Shown here: piece after piece, positions 7,989 to 18,410 of the stretch
How the letters are laid out: each line of letters begins with the position of its first letter
Numbering within the stretch: position 1 is the first letter of the stretch
Assembly: GCF_010672085.1 (NCBI RefSeq)
Contig: NZ_JAAHHT010000058.1
Coordinates: 1-44,187 of the forward strand
From: Okeania sp. SIO3I5
GTDB lineage: Bacteria; Cyanobacteriota; Cyanobacteriia; Cyanobacteriales; Microcoleaceae
DNA length: 44,187 nucleotides
Direction of reading: 5' to 3'
Position numbers and translations under genes: made by a program
Notes under the pieces: model-generated
The model's input: only the letters and a program-made list of their open reading frames with translations
Databases searched by the model: none
What the model was told of the DNA's origin: nothing

Positions 7989-8132
7989 TATAGCGCTACG
8001 CGCTAGGGAACAGGGAACAGGGAACAGGGAACAGGGAACAGGGAACAGGAGACTATTAAACGGTTTTTCTGATAGGGAAATGCTCCGCAAACAGGATTTA
8101 GAAATGTCCGCGCCCAATATTCGACTGCTATA
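7989..8132. mobile_element. TATAGCGCTACGC-ended repeat element (short copy)
   Basis: It begins with TATAGCGCTACGC (7989-8001) and ends with CGACTGCTATA (8122-8132), a weak inverted repeat. Inside are a GGGAACA heptamer array (8008-8048) and GCAAACAGGATTTAGAAATG (8088-8107), the latter shared with the larger copy at 18054-18308. Noncoding, MITE-like. Confidence 0.6.
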
Positions 8133-8229
8133 AATAAAGTTTCAGGATATTTTCAGAACTTCATTTTGATAACTGGTCCAAAAGAGAATGAAATTATCAG
8201 GTGTAGACTACATAAACTTGGTTTGAAAC

Positions 8230-8620
8230 CCCTATTATTAATATTAAGGGTGTTATTTCAGTTATCAGTTATCAGTTATCAGTACCTCCAGCTATCAGTA
8301 CCTCCAGCTATAGGGAGGCTAAGAAATTTAGAATTCTGAATTTAGAATTTAGAATTTAGAATTTAGAATTCTGAATTTAGAAGTCAGAACTCAGAAGTTA
8401 AATTCTTAAGATAACTAAATTTGAGAGGTGCGAGATTTAGAACTCAGAATTCTGAAGTTAAATTCTGAGGGTGACTAAATTTGAGAGGCGCGAGATTTAG
8501 AATTCAGAATTCTGAATTTAGAATTCTGAATTTAGAAGTCAGAACTCAGAAGTTAAATTCTTAGGGTGACTAAATTTGAGAAGCGCGAGAATGTCCTAAC
8601 TGCTCTGACGACTGCTATAT
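8230..8620. repeat. Dense short tandem repeats upstream of the hybrid kinase
   Basis: Contains TTATCAG heptamers (8260-8282), a GAATTTA/GAATTCT array (8328-8385) and three diverged 60-100-bp units sharing GAAGTTAAATTCT followed by GACTAAATTTGAGAG (units near 8394, 8453 and 8549). No gene; the kinase promoter should lie between this block and 8730. Confidence 0.75.
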
Positions 8621-8729
8621 GACTGAAAAGTCGATCGCTACTCACTAAAGGAAACCTCCAAAATTCCATGATTCGGGACAAAAACCCACATTTACAATTT
8701 TTAGCAAACACCATCAGAGTAACTGCAAG

Positions 8730-11700
8730 ATGTTTATTCCCTCCATAAGTCAGGCCATTGATTATCATCCCCTTACTGCTACACCAGAAACTCCTGTAGA
8801 GGATGTAATTGTTTCCATGAGTAGTACAGGTTCAAGTTGTGCGCTAATCATAGAAAAACTATCTCCTACTGGTGCTATAACAAGAGCGGAACCAGGCGAT
8901 CGCACTCCTGAATCCCCTGACTCAAGTAAGAATTCCAATTCTCTAGATACAAGGTTACAATCTTTAGGGCCAATCATTGGTATATTTACTGAGCGAGATT
9001 TAGTACAGTTAGCCTCTATCGGCGCTCCTCTCAGTGGATTTCCGATTGCTCAAATTATGATTAGATCTATAATAACAGCCCGACTATCGGAAATTCCAGA
9101 TATTTTTGCTTTCTTTGCACTACTAGAAAAACATCAAATCAACCATCTACCAATTGTTGATGACTCAGAAGAACTTATTGGCCTAATTACTGGGGGCAGT
9201 TTTATTTTCAATCAGCGTCAGATAAATAGTGAAAATAAAAAATCAAAAACAAAAAGCCAAAAAAAAATATCAAATAAAGATTTAGAAGCTAAGGATAATG
9301 TACCAAAAAATCAGAATAATTCACAATTACCTCCAAAAATAACCTTTGACTCATCCTTAAAATTACCAACCAATTTAATTCAAATTAATCAGTTAGAAAA
9401 AATCCATAAATCTCAAGTTATTCAAGCTTCATTGTGTTTATCAATTAGGCAAATTACTCAACTGATGTTTAGCCATAATGTCAGTTATATTCTGATTATT
9501 GAAACAAAGGAAACCAAATCTAAAAATCAGACTGATAGTAACCCCAAAAAACACAATTCACAACCTCAAAAATTCACTAAAATAATCGGTACAATTAGTA
9601 GTAGAGATATAGTACAACTACAAGCATTAAAAATAGATTTTAATAGAACTAAAGCGGAGATAGTTTGTAACAATTTACCAGTCCTAATACGCTCCCAGGC
9701 AAGTCTAGAAGTGGCTTTAGGTTTAATGAAAAAAAATTATTACCTACTGCCTCTAATTGTACAAGTTTCTACAGGCAAAATAAGTCATCTTATTACTCCG
9801 ACAAAAATTATTCAACAAATATTTACAAGCAAATCATTATATCAATCATTAATTCGCTTTCATAATTATATAGAACAAACATCTATTAGATTGCATCAAG
9901 CTGATGAAAAACTTAAGCAATCTGCCATTGAACGGAAAAATTTAGAACAAAATCACTTAAAAGCACAAGAAATTGCAGCCCTAGCTATTGAAGGAAGTCA
10001 AGATGGAATTTGGGATTGGAACATCCGAACTAATGAAATTTTCTACTCTCCTCAGTGGAAAAAAATGTTAGGTTACACAGAGGATGAAATTTTCCATAAA
10101 ATTGATGAATGGTTAAAGCGAATTCATCCAGAAGATATAGATAAAGTTAGTGCTGCTATTCAAGAACATTTAGCTAAAAAAAATCCTAGTTATCGAATAG
10201 AATATCGAATTAAATGCAAAGACGATCGTTTTATATGGATTCTTGACAGGGGAAAAGCTTTATGGGAATCAGAAACGCCAGTGAGAATGGTGGGAACTTT
10301 TGTTGATATTAGTCATATAAAAGAAAAAGAAACACAACAACAGTATCAAGTAGAACACTATAGCTACATCATTAATAATTTTCAGGAAATAGTCTGGCAA
10401 ACTGATGCTCAAGGCAACTTGATTTTTTTAAATGATACATGGGAAAAAATTACAGGATTTACAGCTAAAAATAGCTTGGGTAAAAATTTTTTAGACTATA
10501 TTCATATAGAAGATATAAATAAGTTAAATTCTACAACAGAAAATAATCCAGAAAATACAGAATTAGCTGTTATTAATAACAAATTAGTTGCAGGTTGCTA
10601 TCAATTAAGGTTGTTAACCAAAAAAGGAAGCTCTTGTTCAGTGGAAATGAAGAATACATTGCTGGTTGATAGCGAAAACAATATTACTGGTATGATCAGC
10701 ACCCTTAGTGATATTTCCACGAAGATTGCTACCCAAAAAGACTTACAAACAAGTGAAAAAGCAATCAGAGAATTGTATGAAGTCACGGCAAGTGCAGATA
10801 ACTCCTTTGAAAGTAGAATAGTCGCATTACTTGAAATGGGATGCCATCGTTTTGGCATGGATATAGGTTTATTAGGGCAAGTTTTAGGAGAACGTTATGA
10901 AGTTATTGCCGCTCACCTACCAGAAGACTTCCTATTTGGAATAGCAAAAGGAGACGCTTTTACCCTAGAACAAACATTTGACAGGGAAGTGTTACGATAC
11001 AATGAACCCCTCGCGATCGAATCAGCTAAAGATTCCCAGTGGCGACATCATCCAGCATATATGGTGCGTCGTGTCGCATCTTATATTGGCACGCAAATTT
11101 TGGTCTCAGGAAGAGTTTATGGTACCCTCAGTTTTACCAGTCGTCTTCCGAAGGATAAATGGAGTGTAACAGATATAGAAGTTTTAAAATTAATGGCAAC
11201 TTATATTGGCGGTGAATTGTTGCGACAAGATGAGATAGAAGCTTTACAAACAAAATATCAGCACTTTTTATTACTCAAACAAATTACCCAAGAAATTCGT
11301 TCTAAGTTAGATACTAAAGAAATTGTTCAGACTACTGCAACCCAAATTGGACAACTATTTGGGGTTAACCGTTGTTCAATTCATAGCTATGTGACTGAAC
11401 CCTATCCACACCTACCTTGTGTTGCTGAATATTTGGAAGCAAATTATGAATCAACATTAGATTTAGAAATTTCTGTTACTTACAATTCTTATACAGAAAA
11501 ATTATTAGCAGAAGACAAAGCGATCGCTTCTCCAGATGTATTTTCAGATCCTCTATTAAAATCAGCAGAACCGATGTACCGGAGGCTAAAAGTTAGGTCA
11601 ATGTTGGCAGTTCGTACTTCCTATCAAGGACAACCAAATGGCATTATTAATTTACATCAATGTGATTATATGCGTCAGTGGAAACAGGATGAAATAGACT

Positions 11701-14399
11701 TATTAGAAGAGGTGGCATCTCAGGTAGGATTAACATTAGCTCAGGCACAAATATTAGAGTCAGAAGTTATTCATAAACAAGAATTAGAAACTCAAAATAA
11801 AGCTCTGGAACAAGCACGAGAAGCAGCAGAAGTAGCAAACCGTGCCAAAAGCGATTTTTTAGCAATGATGAGTCACGAAATTCGCACCCCAATGAATGGT
11901 GTAATTGGAATGACAGGTTTATTATTAGATATGGAATTAACTCCCGAACAACGAGATTTTGTGGAGACTATTCGCACCAGTGGAGATGCACTGCTAACTA
12001 TTATTAATGATATTCTTGACTTTACTAAAATTGAATCTGGAAAACTGGAATTAGAACACAGTCCTTTGGATATTAGAAGCTGTGTTGAAGAGGCGCTAGA
12101 ATTATTGGCACCGAAGGCAGCACATAAAAATTTAGAACTAGCTTGTTTAATTGATGATTCAGTGCCAGGAATGATTGTGGGAGATGTGACAAGGCTGCGT
12201 CAACTATTGGTAAACTTATTGGGAAATGCTGTTAAATTCACAGAAACAGGAGAAGTAGTTGTCTCTGTTAGTGCTATAAAAATTGGTGAAAATAATCAAG
12301 AAGATATTCTCTTAGAAGAAATCAATTACGAAGAAATATCTAATTTTAAAACTCCGGTTAAAATCACAAGTAGTTATGAAATACAATTTGCTGTTAAGGA
12401 TACAGGTATTGGTATTCCTCCAGACCGAATGGATCGCTTATTTAAAGCTTTTTCTCAAGTGGATGCTTCTACAAATAGACAATATGGTGGTACAGGTTTA
12501 GGATTAGCCATTAGTAAAAGATTGAGTGAAATGATGGATGGTCAAATGTGGGTGGTTTCTCAGTCAGTAGAAATCAATAATTTGACAGAAGAAAAACAAC
12601 AAAAATCCTTCTTAAATATTGATAATAATGGCAGCATTAATAACAAAAAAGATCGAATAAATATTGAGCAGATTGATCCTGATGAATCTATAGTAAATAT
12701 TGCCGGAAATCCACCGGATTACTTTGTAAAACCAGAAGCAGGTAGTAGAGGTTCAACCTTTTATTTTACTATTCAAGCTAAGGCAATTAAAATGCCTTAT
12801 CCCGAAAAAATTGATAGTTTCTTAAAAGGCAAGAAAATATTATTTGTAGAAAGTCATCCTATTAATCAAGAGGTAATTAAACAACAGGTTAAATCATGGG
12901 AAATGATACCTGTAATCGCTGATTCTGCTGCTAAAGCTTTAAGCTGGTTGGAACAGAAAAGAGTTTTTGATATTGGAATTATCGCCATGAATCTTTTAGA
13001 TATGGATGGATTGACATTAGCTAGAAGGATTCGCAAATTGGAAGCTAAACAAAACTTAGAACAAAATAATAATTCGGAGTTATCTTTACCGCTAATAATG
13101 TTTACTTATATTGGCAAAGCAGAAATTTTACGAGAACTTCAGGAAGAACAAGTTAGTCTAGCTGGATTTTTGAATAAACCAATAAAACAGTCTCAATTTT
13201 ATAATGTTTTACTGCAAGTATTTGGAACTACAGGAGAAGGATATCTTAACGCCAAAACTCCTAGTTTAGGCGTGAAATATTTTCAAGATCTGAGTGAAAA
13301 AAGTAGCGTTCGCTCTAATGTTCGCATATTGTTAGCAGAAGATAACGTAGTTAATCAGAAAGTCGCAAAACATTTATTAGAAAGAATTGGTTATCGTGCA
13401 GATTTAGCTGCCAACGGAATGGAAGTTTTAGATGCTCTGAAACGAGTCCCCTACGATATAGTATTAATGGATGTACAGATGCCAAATATGGATGGGATAG
13501 AAGCAACCCGTCAGATATGTCAAAAATACCCAGAAGAAAAACGCCCTTGGATTATTGCGATGACAGCTAATGCGATGGAGGGCGATCGCGAGAAGTGTCT
13601 AAATGTTGGTATGAATGATTATGTGACTAAACCAATTCATCGTGAAAAATTAGCAGAAGCTTTAAACAAATTTAAGCCAAGAAAAAACAAAAAATCACAA
13701 TCCCAAACTGATTCAGAAAATATAGTCAGTAGTGATTTACCTGTTAGAGAGTCAACATTGGTAAAAATCAACTCTCCCAAGCAACCAGTTACTCAGAAGT
13801 CGAATTTTACCAACGGCAAGGTAGAGTCAACTTCTCAGTTAGAAGAAACAATCTCACTCAAAAGTACATCGCCTATTCTTGTGCCCAACAATACGAAAAA
13901 AGGTTTACAGGAATTAGCAAAATTTGATGATTCTATTGATTTAGATAGAGAGGATGTACCAGCAACTAAAGAAACTACAGCGTTAGATTTAGACTTATTA
14001 GAAGGTATCTTAGAATCAAAAGGCGATCGACAACCTGCCCTCGATCCTAAAATTATAGAAGACTTTCGCAATCTTTATGATGATGAACCAGATACCCTGG
14101 CTATTTTGATACAAGACTATCTTGCTGATGGGGATAAACATATAAGTACGATTAGGAAATCTATCAAAAAACGCGATCTTAGTGCATTAAAAGGAGCTTC
14201 TCATACACTCAAGTCTAGTAGTGCTTTATTAGGGGCAATTAATTTTTCTGAACTATGTAAAGAGTTAGAATCTATGGCTCGTTCTGCGATCGAGTCTGGA
14301 GCAGATTTTAATTTAGAAAAAGCTACGGAAATTTTCTCAAAAAGTGAAAGTGAATGGGAAAAAGTTCAAGAAGAGTTAAGTCAAGAGATAAATTTATAG
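8730..14399 (+). CDS. Multidomain hybrid sensor histidine kinase (CBS-PAS-GAF-HisKA-HATPase-REC-REC-HPt)
   Basis: An 1889-aa cytosolic phosphorelay protein with no membrane helices. In order: CBS pair (about 1-165), a low-complexity linker, a second CBS-like pair (about 225-370), PAS+PAC (413-530; [20 protein letters not shown]), PAS (540-665), GAF (690-830), GAF (855-1005), coiled coil, HisKA with phospho-His1049 in [16 protein letters not shown], HATPase with [21 protein letters not shown] and [15 protein letters not shown], a receiver (about 1367-1500), a second receiver with Asp1581 in [12 protein letters not shown] and the Lys in VTKP, and a C-terminal HPt with His1825 in SHTLKSSS. In the first receiver the phospho-acceptor is replaced by Asn1421 ([11 protein letters not shown]), so it is probably a pseudo-receiver. 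The HPt should pass phosphate to a regulator encoded elsewhere. CBS domains suggest adenine-nucleotide sensing; the signal is unknown. Confidence 0.96.
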   Translation: MFIPSISQAIDYHPLTATPETPVEDVIVSMSSTGSSCALIIEKLSPTGAITRAEPGDRTPESPDSSKNSNSLDTRLQSLGPIIGIFTERDLVQLASIGAPLSGFPIAQIMIRSIITARLSEIPDIFAFFALLEKHQINHLPIVDDSEELIGLITGGSFIFNQRQINSENKKSKTKSQKKISNKDLEAKDNVPKNQNNSQLPPKITFDSSLKLPTNLIQINQLEKIHKSQVIQASLCLSIRQITQLMFSHNVSYILIIETKETKSKNQTDSNPKKHNSQPQKFTKIIGTISSRDIVQLQALKIDFNRTKAEIVCNNLPVLIRSQASLEVALGLMKKNYYLLPLIVQVSTGKISHLITPTKIIQQIFTSKSLYQSLIRFHNYIEQTSIRLHQADEKLKQSAIERKNLEQNHLKAQEIAALAIEGSQDGIWDWNIRTNEIFYSPQWKKMLGYTEDEIFHKIDEWLKRIHPEDIDKVSAAIQEHLAKKNPSYRIEYRIKCKDDRFIWILDRGKALWESETPVRMVGTFVDISHIKEKETQQQYQVEHYSYIINNFQEIVWQTDAQGNLIFLNDTWEKITGFTAKNSLGKNFLDYIHIEDINKLNSTTENNPENTELAVINNKLVAGCYQLRLLTKKGSSCSVEMKNTLLVDSENNITGMISTLSDISTKIATQKDLQTSEKAIRELYEVTASADNSFESRIVALLEMGCHRFGMDIGLLGQVLGERYEVIAAHLPEDFLFGIAKGDAFTLEQTFDREVLRYNEPLAIESAKDSQWRHHPAYMVRRVASYIGTQILVSGRVYGTLSFTSRLPKDKWSVTDIEVLKLMATYIGGELLRQDEIEALQTKYQHFLLLKQITQEIRSKLDTKEIVQTTATQIGQLFGVNRCSIHSYVTEPYPHLPCVAEYLEANYESTLDLEISVTYNSYTEKLLAEDKAIASPDVFSDPLLKSAEPMYRRLKVRSMLAVRTSYQGQPNGIINLHQCDYMRQWKQDEIDLLEEVASQVGLTLAQAQILESEVIHKQELETQNKALEQAREAAEVANRAKSDFLAMMSHEIRTPMNGVIGMTGLLLDMELTPEQRDFVETIRTSGDALLTIINDILDFTKIESGKLELEHSPLDIRSCVEEALELLAPKAAHKNLELACLIDDSVPGMIVGDVTRLRQLLVNLLGNAVKFTETGEVVVSVSAIKIGENNQEDILLEEINYEEISNFKTPVKITSSYEIQFAVKDTGIGIPPDRMDRLFKAFSQVDASTNRQYGGTGLGLAISKRLSEMMDGQMWVVSQSVEINNLTEEKQQKSFLNIDNNGSINNKKDRINIEQIDPDESIVNIAGNPPDYFVKPEAGSRGSTFYFTIQAKAIKMPYPEKIDSFLKGKKILFVESHPINQEVIKQQVKSWEMIPVIADSAAKALSWLEQKRVFDIGIIAMNLLDMDGLTLARRIRKLEAKQNLEQNNNSELSLPLIMFTYIGKAEILRELQEEQVSLAGFLNKPIKQSQFYNVLLQVFGTTGEGYLNAKTPSLGVKYFQDLSEKSSVRSNVRILLAEDNVVNQKVAKHLLERIGYRADLAANGMEVLDALKRVPYDIVLMDVQMPNMDGIEATRQICQKYPEEKRPWIIAMTANAMEGDREKCLNVGMNDYVTKPIHREKLAEALNKFKPRKNKKSQSQTDSENIVSSDLPVRESTLVKINSPKQPVTQKSNFTNGKVESTSQLEETISLKSTSPILVPNNTKKGLQELAKFDDSIDLDREDVPATKETTALDLDLLEGILESKGDRQPALDPKIIEDFRNLYDDEPDTLAILIQDYLADGDKHISTIRKSIKKRDLSALKGASHTLKSSSALLGAINFSELCKELESMARSAIESGADFNLEKATEIFSKSESEWEKVQEELSQEINL

Positions 14400-14559
<160 letters not shown>

Positions 14560-14802
14560 GGGCTTGCTGATTAAATCTAAAAGTATTGACAGATAAAGGT
14601 AACGGCGGTTTTAGGTCTTGAAAAAGTACAAGATTTTTGCTACGCAAGAGCTGCATAAAGTTAGAATGAAAGGGTTGACGCGAGGCAGAAAAACCAAGGG
14701 ATAATTCTTCCTCCTGCCTTCTCTAAATTCCTTACTCCTCCTGTTTCCTGTCTCCTGTCTCCTGACTCCTACCCGAACCCATAAGACTTTTTCAGCAAAC
14801 CC
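14560..14802. mobile_element. 243-bp MITE inserted into another repeat (6-bp target duplication)
   Basis: Ends GGGCTTGCTGA (14560-14570) and TCAGCAAACCC (14792-14802) are an 11-bp inverted repeat with one mismatch, flanked by TAATTA on both sides (14554-14559 and 14803-14808). The flanks join as CACTAATTATCCTGACATG, matching uninterrupted copies CACTAATTATCCGGACATG near 5950 and 6300, so the unoccupied site is known. The same end sequence (GGGTTTGCTGAAAAAGTC) appears singly at 28466. Noncoding. Confidence 0.8.
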
Positions 14803-14834
14803 TAATTATCCTGACATGATATTATACCCTATCT

Positions 14835-14862
14835 GTAGGGGTGATTCGCGAATCACCCCTAC
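14835..14862. repeat. 28-bp perfect palindrome
   Basis: GTAGGGGTGATTCG followed directly by its exact reverse complement, with no loop. It lies 35 bp beyond the stop of the minus-strand M41-like gene and next to an element end (GCATAAGTCCTG, 14879-14890). It could fold as a cruciform or RNA hairpin. Confidence 0.85.
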
Positions 14863-14897
14863 AAGATGTAGTGGTTATGCATAAGTCCTGATTAATT

Positions 14898-15581
14898 CTA
14901 ACCAACGGAAAGATGCTGCTTAATTGTTTGATAACAATCAGAAACAGACGCTCTTTCTGTCATTGCCTTCACTAACGCTTCATAAGCAGACTGATGATTT
15001 TCTAGCAAACTACGAGCTTGCAAAGATGCCCAACTTTGTTTGAGTTTAGACTCCCCAGGACGTTTTAATTGTCTCAAAATTGCTGTAATCTTCGCCCGAT
15101 CTTCTGCTCCACCCTCAGCATTACCATAAACTAAATCCTCTGCAGCGATACCCGCCATCCAGACAATACAATATCGGTCTACAATTTGGTCAGAAATTAT
15201 GCCTTTTTGTAACTGAGCTGCTAATTTTTGGTCATCAAACCTAACTCCCCCTTGAGCTGACTGACCTTGCCGAAATGCTTCCCATGCACTCAGAGCATAC
15301 CCACTAATAGGAATTTCCAATAAATAAGCTACCAAAAAATGTCCAGCTTCGTGACGAATAATTCGATCGCGTCTTTCTGAAGATGCTCCTTCCACTAAAT
15401 CTACAATAATCATACCTCCTTGACCCTGCCATCCCAGAGTATCTATAGTTGCTAATACCAGCACAGAAAAAGTAGCGATCGCTGGTATGACTGGAGACAG
15501 ATTAAATATCGGTCCAAGTAAACTAGACATGGTAATCACAAAAATACCAATAGCAATAATATTAAGTGAAGTTTGTTTCAT
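14898..15581 (-). CDS. M41/FtsH-like zinc metalloprotease domain protein without AAA domain
   Basis: A 227-aa protein: two hydrophobic N-terminal segments (residues about 6-25 and 28-46) predicted to span the membrane, then IIRHEAGHFLVAYLL with the HExxH zinc motif (His77, Glu78, His81) as in FtsH (peptidase M41). GIAAEDLVYGNAEGGAEDRAKI follows; in FtsH this region supplies the third zinc ligand (here Glu or Asp of the EGGAEDR segment). The AAA ATPase module of FtsH is absent, so it cannot unfold substrates by itself. Cyanobacteria and chloroplasts encode such FtsH-like proteins; function is unclear. The upstream region on its strand is a long 7-bp minisatellite beginning about 75 bp from the start. 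Confidence 0.85.
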   Translation of the reverse strand: MKQTSLNIIAIGIFVITMSSLLGPIFNLSPVIPAIATFSVLVLATIDTLGWQGQGGMIIVDLVEGASSERRDRIIRHEAGHFLVAYLLEIPISGYALSAWEAFRQGQSAQGGVRFDDQKLAAQLQKGIISDQIVDRYCIVWMAGIAAEDLVYGNAEGGAEDRAKITAILRQLKRPGESKLKQSWASLQARSLLENHQSAYEALVKAMTERASVSDCYQTIKQHLSVG

Positions 15582-15585
15582 AATT

Positions 15586-15617
15586 AGGGAATAGGGAATA
15601 GGGAATAGGGAATAGGG
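15586..15617. repeat. GGGAATA heptamer repeat
   Basis: Four or more copies of GGGAATA occupy the immediate upstream region of the M41-like gene, where its ribosome binding site would be expected. Confidence 0.8.
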
Positions 15618-15655
15618 GATAAAGAGAAATAATTAGACATCTCCAGAAAAGAGGG

Positions 15656-15910
15656 AGTAATGGGTAATGAGTAATGAGTAATGAGTAATGGGTAATGAGT
15701 AATGGGTAATGAGTAATGGGTAATGGGTAATGGGTAATGAGTAATGAGTAATGAGTAATGAGTAATGAGTAATGAGTAATGGGTAATGAGTAATGAGTAA
15801 TGGGTAATGAGTAATGAGTAATGGGTAATGAGTAATGGGTAATGAGTAATGAGTAATGAGTAATGGGTAATGAGTAATGGGTAATGAGTAATGAGTAATG
15901 AGTAATGAGT
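15656..15910. repeat. Heptanucleotide minisatellite, about 36 copies of (A/G)GTAATG
   Basis: An unbroken 255-bp run of 7-mers alternating between AGTAATG and GGTAATG in an irregular pattern. Because 7 is not a multiple of 3 and no phase contains a stop on the minus strand, all three minus-strand frames stay open and encode the same ITHYSLL/ITHYPLL peptide; these are not genes. Copy number is probably variable. Confidence 0.95.
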
Positions 15911-15916
15911 AGGTAG

Positions 15917-16031
15917 GGACGTTGCATAACAAAAATGCGTTTTCTTATAGGGAATGCTGCGCAAACATGTCGCTCCGCGTTAACGTTTGCGGTAGCATGA
16001 CCTAGGAAAGTTGTGCTTTAGCTAAACGTCC
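15917..16031. mobile_element. GGACGTT-ended dispersed repeat, copy 1
   Basis: Ends GGACGTT (15917-15923) and AACGTCC (16025-16031). The right part GTTGTGCTTTAGCTAAACGT and the internal AATGCGTTTTCTTATA match, in inverted orientation, the copy at 29014-29107. About 115 bp, noncoding, MITE-like. Confidence 0.7.
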
Positions 16032-16241
16032 GTACAGAGTAGGGGGAAAGAATTGAGGGTTTATACTTGATAATTGATTTGATTTTTGATTTTTGGAGAT
16101 GTCTATTGATTATTTCTTTACAATAATTGATTTGATTTTTTATTATTCTGAGGTATCTGATATGTCTAATATATCTTTATAACTCTATACTATACTTCAA
16201 CCTTCCCACACTCCCCACACTTCCCACACTCCCTATTCCCT
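16032..16241. other. AT-rich spacer
   Basis: Contains two copies of ATTGATTTGATTTTT-like sequence (near 16074 and 16129) and short CCCACACT repeats at 16203-16230 next to the vanY stop. No gene seen. Confidence 0.4.
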
Positions 16242-17096
16242 CTATTCCTCAAGTGACCTCGCTTGCTCAAAAGTCTCTGAACTATGACTATCTCCTACAA
16301 ACCTCCAATGCCAAGGTTCATAACTAATACCTTGAGGATTATCTCTAGGAAACGATAACTCAAAACCATAATTACCAGCATTTTCTTGTAACCACTCGAA
16401 AGCTCTAGTATTTTCAAAACTAACTTTGAGGTAACTTCCTGGGGAGCTAGCATCGCCAATATCAATAGCGTAACCTGTATGATGTTCGCTGTAACCGGGA
16501 GGCGCACTAACCTCAGCTCTTTGAGATGTCACCTGTCCCCGTTCTGCTTTTACCTCAAAAAATAAATACTCTTGATCTGCTAAAGTTCTAAACCCCGAAA
16601 GAGGAACCAAATCAATATTTGCAGACCAAGCTGCATCTGCCAGAGCATTAAATTTTTCTGCTGCACTTGAGCGTAGTCTGACATTTTGGTTGCCAAAAAC
16701 TGGCTTCAATTCTTGCCAAGATGCTTCTTCGTAGGGCAAATGTCCGAGTATATTTTCTTTTTGCTGAATAGAAGGAGTTGGAGATGGAGAAGATATAGGT
16801 ATTTCTATAGGAGTTGGAGATGGTTCGACTACTTTTGTCCCAATATTTTGTTTCATTTGCTTGACAAAAAAATTGTCTGGAGTTTGATTAAATTGGAGGT
16901 GCAAACCAATACTAATTATTAGAGCGATCGCCCCTATCATTAATAATTGCCAAACCTGCCATTTTTTCTGAACCTGAACAGGTTGCTGTTTAGCACCTTC
17001 GTATTCGTCTCTTACAGCTTCAGGAATATCATCTACTGGCAATTTTGCCTCGTCTCGTGTTTTTTTAAATAGACCCAGCTTATTCAAAATTTTCAC
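16242..17096 (-). CDS. vanY: D-alanyl-D-alanine carboxypeptidase, VanY/peptidase M15B family
   Basis: A 284-aa protein: cytosolic N-terminus, one membrane anchor at residues about 48-66 (WQLLMIGAIALIISIGLHL), a Pro/Ser/Thr linker (SPSPTPS) and a periplasmic peptidase domain from about 125. It shows SGFRTLADQ, the zinc motif SEHHTGYAIDIGD (SxHxxGxAxD with His205 and Asp212) and EPWHWRF with Glu260 and His263 as catalytic and metal residues. It should trim the terminal D-Ala from peptidoglycan stem peptides, affecting cross-linking. Here it stands alone without vancomycin-resistance genes, so a cell-wall maintenance role is more likely than resistance. Full length; the start matches the cytosolic-tail form. 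Confidence 0.92.
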   Translation of the reverse strand: MKILNKLGLFKKTRDEAKLPVDDIPEAVRDEYEGAKQQPVQVQKKWQVWQLLMIGAIALIISIGLHLQFNQTPDNFFVKQMKQNIGTKVVEPSPTPIEIPISSPSPTPSIQQKENILGHLPYEEASWQELKPVFGNQNVRLRSSAAEKFNALADAAWSANIDLVPLSGFRTLADQEYLFFEVKAERGQVTSQRAEVSAPPGYSEHHTGYAIDIGDASSPGSYLKVSFENTRAFEWLQENAGNYGFELSFPRDNPQGISYEPWHWRFVGDSHSSETFEQARSLEE

Positions 17097-17113
17097 CTAA
17101 AACTCCTCTCCAG

Positions 17114-17146
17114 AAAGTCAAAAGTCAAAAGTCAAAAGTCAAAAGT
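17114..17146. repeat. AGTCAAA heptamer repeat
   Basis: Four copies of AGTCAAA lie just upstream of vanY on its strand, with a diverged pair near 17175. Remainder of 17147-17393 holds no recognisable gene. Confidence 0.75.
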
Positions 17147-17393
17147 TATAATTTTTCAGGTCGAATTGTTCAAGAAAGTCAAAAGTTAAAAGTAAGAATT
17201 TAAGGTGCTCAGATATGTCGCTATCAAGAGTAAAGTTTGCCTTGCCCATGTTATGGCTACTTGAAGCATAGCAGCTAACATTGTTAAATTTTGAAACTCA
17301 TTCAGAGACTACTTCTAACTTCTGACTGTACGTGGCCAATCCAACGACTCCCCTATATGACTTGCGCAGAGCGCTATATTGGTCGGCAAATCT

Positions 17394-17723
17394 TTAATGG
17401 CCAGTTGCCGATTCTGTGGTTTCTACCTCATTTAGTCCATTATTGTTATCCGTAACTTTTCTTGGTCTACCTGGTTTACGTTTGTGACGTTGACTGATAG
17501 ATTTATCACTAGCTACAGCTAATTCTTCTGGAGTGCATTTTAGAATATCCAGAATTTCCAGGAACTTTTGGGGAGTCATTGTTGGTTCTGTACGCCCTGT
17601 CTCCCAGTTACGAACACTGGTTTCGCTGATGCCTAACCTATCTGCTACCTCGGCACGGGTCAGTCCCGCACGTTCTCTCAGGGCTTCCATGTCCATACTT
17701 TTAATGTTTCCTCCGCCAATCAT
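17394..17723 (-). CDS. XRE-family HTH regulator with AT-hook-like tail
   Basis: A 109-aa protein. Residues about 10-70 form a lambda-repressor-type helix-turn-helix: MEALRERAGLTRAEVADRLG, then ISETSVRNWETGRTEPTM. The tail (residues about 80-95) reads HKRKPGRPRKV, an AT-hook-like minor-groove binding motif with the GRP core. The final part is polar and disordered. Start codons at residue 1 or at the internal Met10/Met12 are possible; the MIGGGN start is preceded only by a very AT-rich segment (TATAATAATATATAATATAAC). Conserved HTH-plus-AT-hook proteins of this kind occur in cyanobacteria, in my recollection; targets unknown. Transcribed away from the CPBP gene. Confidence 0.82.
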   Translation of the reverse strand: MIGGGNIKSMDMEALRERAGLTRAEVADRLGISETSVRNWETGRTEPTMTPQKFLEILDILKCTPEELAVASDKSISQRHKRKPGRPRKVTDNNNGLNEVETTESATGH

Positions 17724-18053
17724 CTATTATAATAATATATAATATAACTTTTTTTTGAAAACTGATTTGATAATTAAATCAAACTACCTTATTCTAAACT
17801 CGTTCAAATAGAATTGTCTAGGTTTTTTTAAAAAAAGACTAAATTAAGGCAGAAGGCAGAAGGCAGAAGGCAGAAGGCAGAAGGCAGAAGTAATCCTTGA
17901 CTGAGTTTTAGCATTTTTTATAGATATCCCAATATAAATTGGGTAGGACTATAGTTGTGGCCATAAAAAACAACCCATAATCTGAGATTCTCTTGTATAG
18001 CATAAGTATAGACAAAAGTCAATATTTTTATATTCCGGTTCAGAAAATCATAC
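17724..18053. repeat. AT-rich promoter region and AGGCAGA heptamer array
   Basis: 17724-17760 is strongly AT-rich and should hold the promoter of the XRE gene. Six to seven copies of AGGCAGA occupy about 17846-17888. The remainder to 18053 shows no gene. Confidence 0.65.
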
Positions 18054-18308
18054 TATAGCGCTACGCGAAGCGTTAATAGGGAACACTTAACTGGGAACAG
18101 CGGTGCGACCCCGCGTCGCCGACAGGCGCAAGCGGTCAGACCCCCTGCCGCCGATAGGCGCAAGGGAATGCTGACCAAGAGAGGGAATGCTGACCAAGAG
18201 AGGGAATGCTGACCAAGAGAGGGAACAGTAGACTTTCAAAGGCTTTTCCTAGGTCATGCTGCGCAAACAGGATTTAGAAATGTCCTAACCTTAATGCGTA
18301 GTGCTATA
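18054..18308. mobile_element. 255-bp TATAGCGCTACGC-ended element
   Basis: Left end TATAGCGCTACGC (18054-18066) and right end GCGTAGTGCTATA (18296-18308) are inverted repeats with one mismatch in 13. Inside are GCGACGCGG-like GC-rich sequence, three exact 19-bp units GGGAATGCTGACCAAGAGA (18164-18220) and GCAAACAGGATTTAGAAATG, shared with 7989-8132. A right-end-only relative (TTTAGAAATGTCTTAACC to AGTGCTATATA) lies at 23806-23841. Noncoding. Confidence 0.75.
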
Positions 18309-18320
18309 TAGCTTTAAACA

Positions 18321-18337
18321 TTCAGCTATTAGCTGAA
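18321..18337. promoter_or_regulatory. 17-bp palindrome upstream of CPBP protease gene
   Basis: TTCAGCTA-T-TAGCTGAA is a perfect inverted repeat 74 bp before the start codon. It could be an operator or an mRNA leader hairpin. No regulator is identified. Confidence 0.45.
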
Positions 18338-18410
18338 GTAAGATTAATATTTTTATTAATAAACAGGAATAACTCTCCAACCAATTTACTTTATTTGTGA
18401 GATTTATAAT

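Noticed and set aside
15562-15964. Three overlapping minus-strand frames rich in ITHYSLL
   Set aside because: They arise solely from a stop-free 7-bp repeat read in three phases.
16242-17096. Vancomycin-resistance interpretation of vanY
   Set aside because: No vanH/A/X or regulatory genes adjacent; M15B peptidases are ordinary cell-wall enzymes in cyanobacteria.
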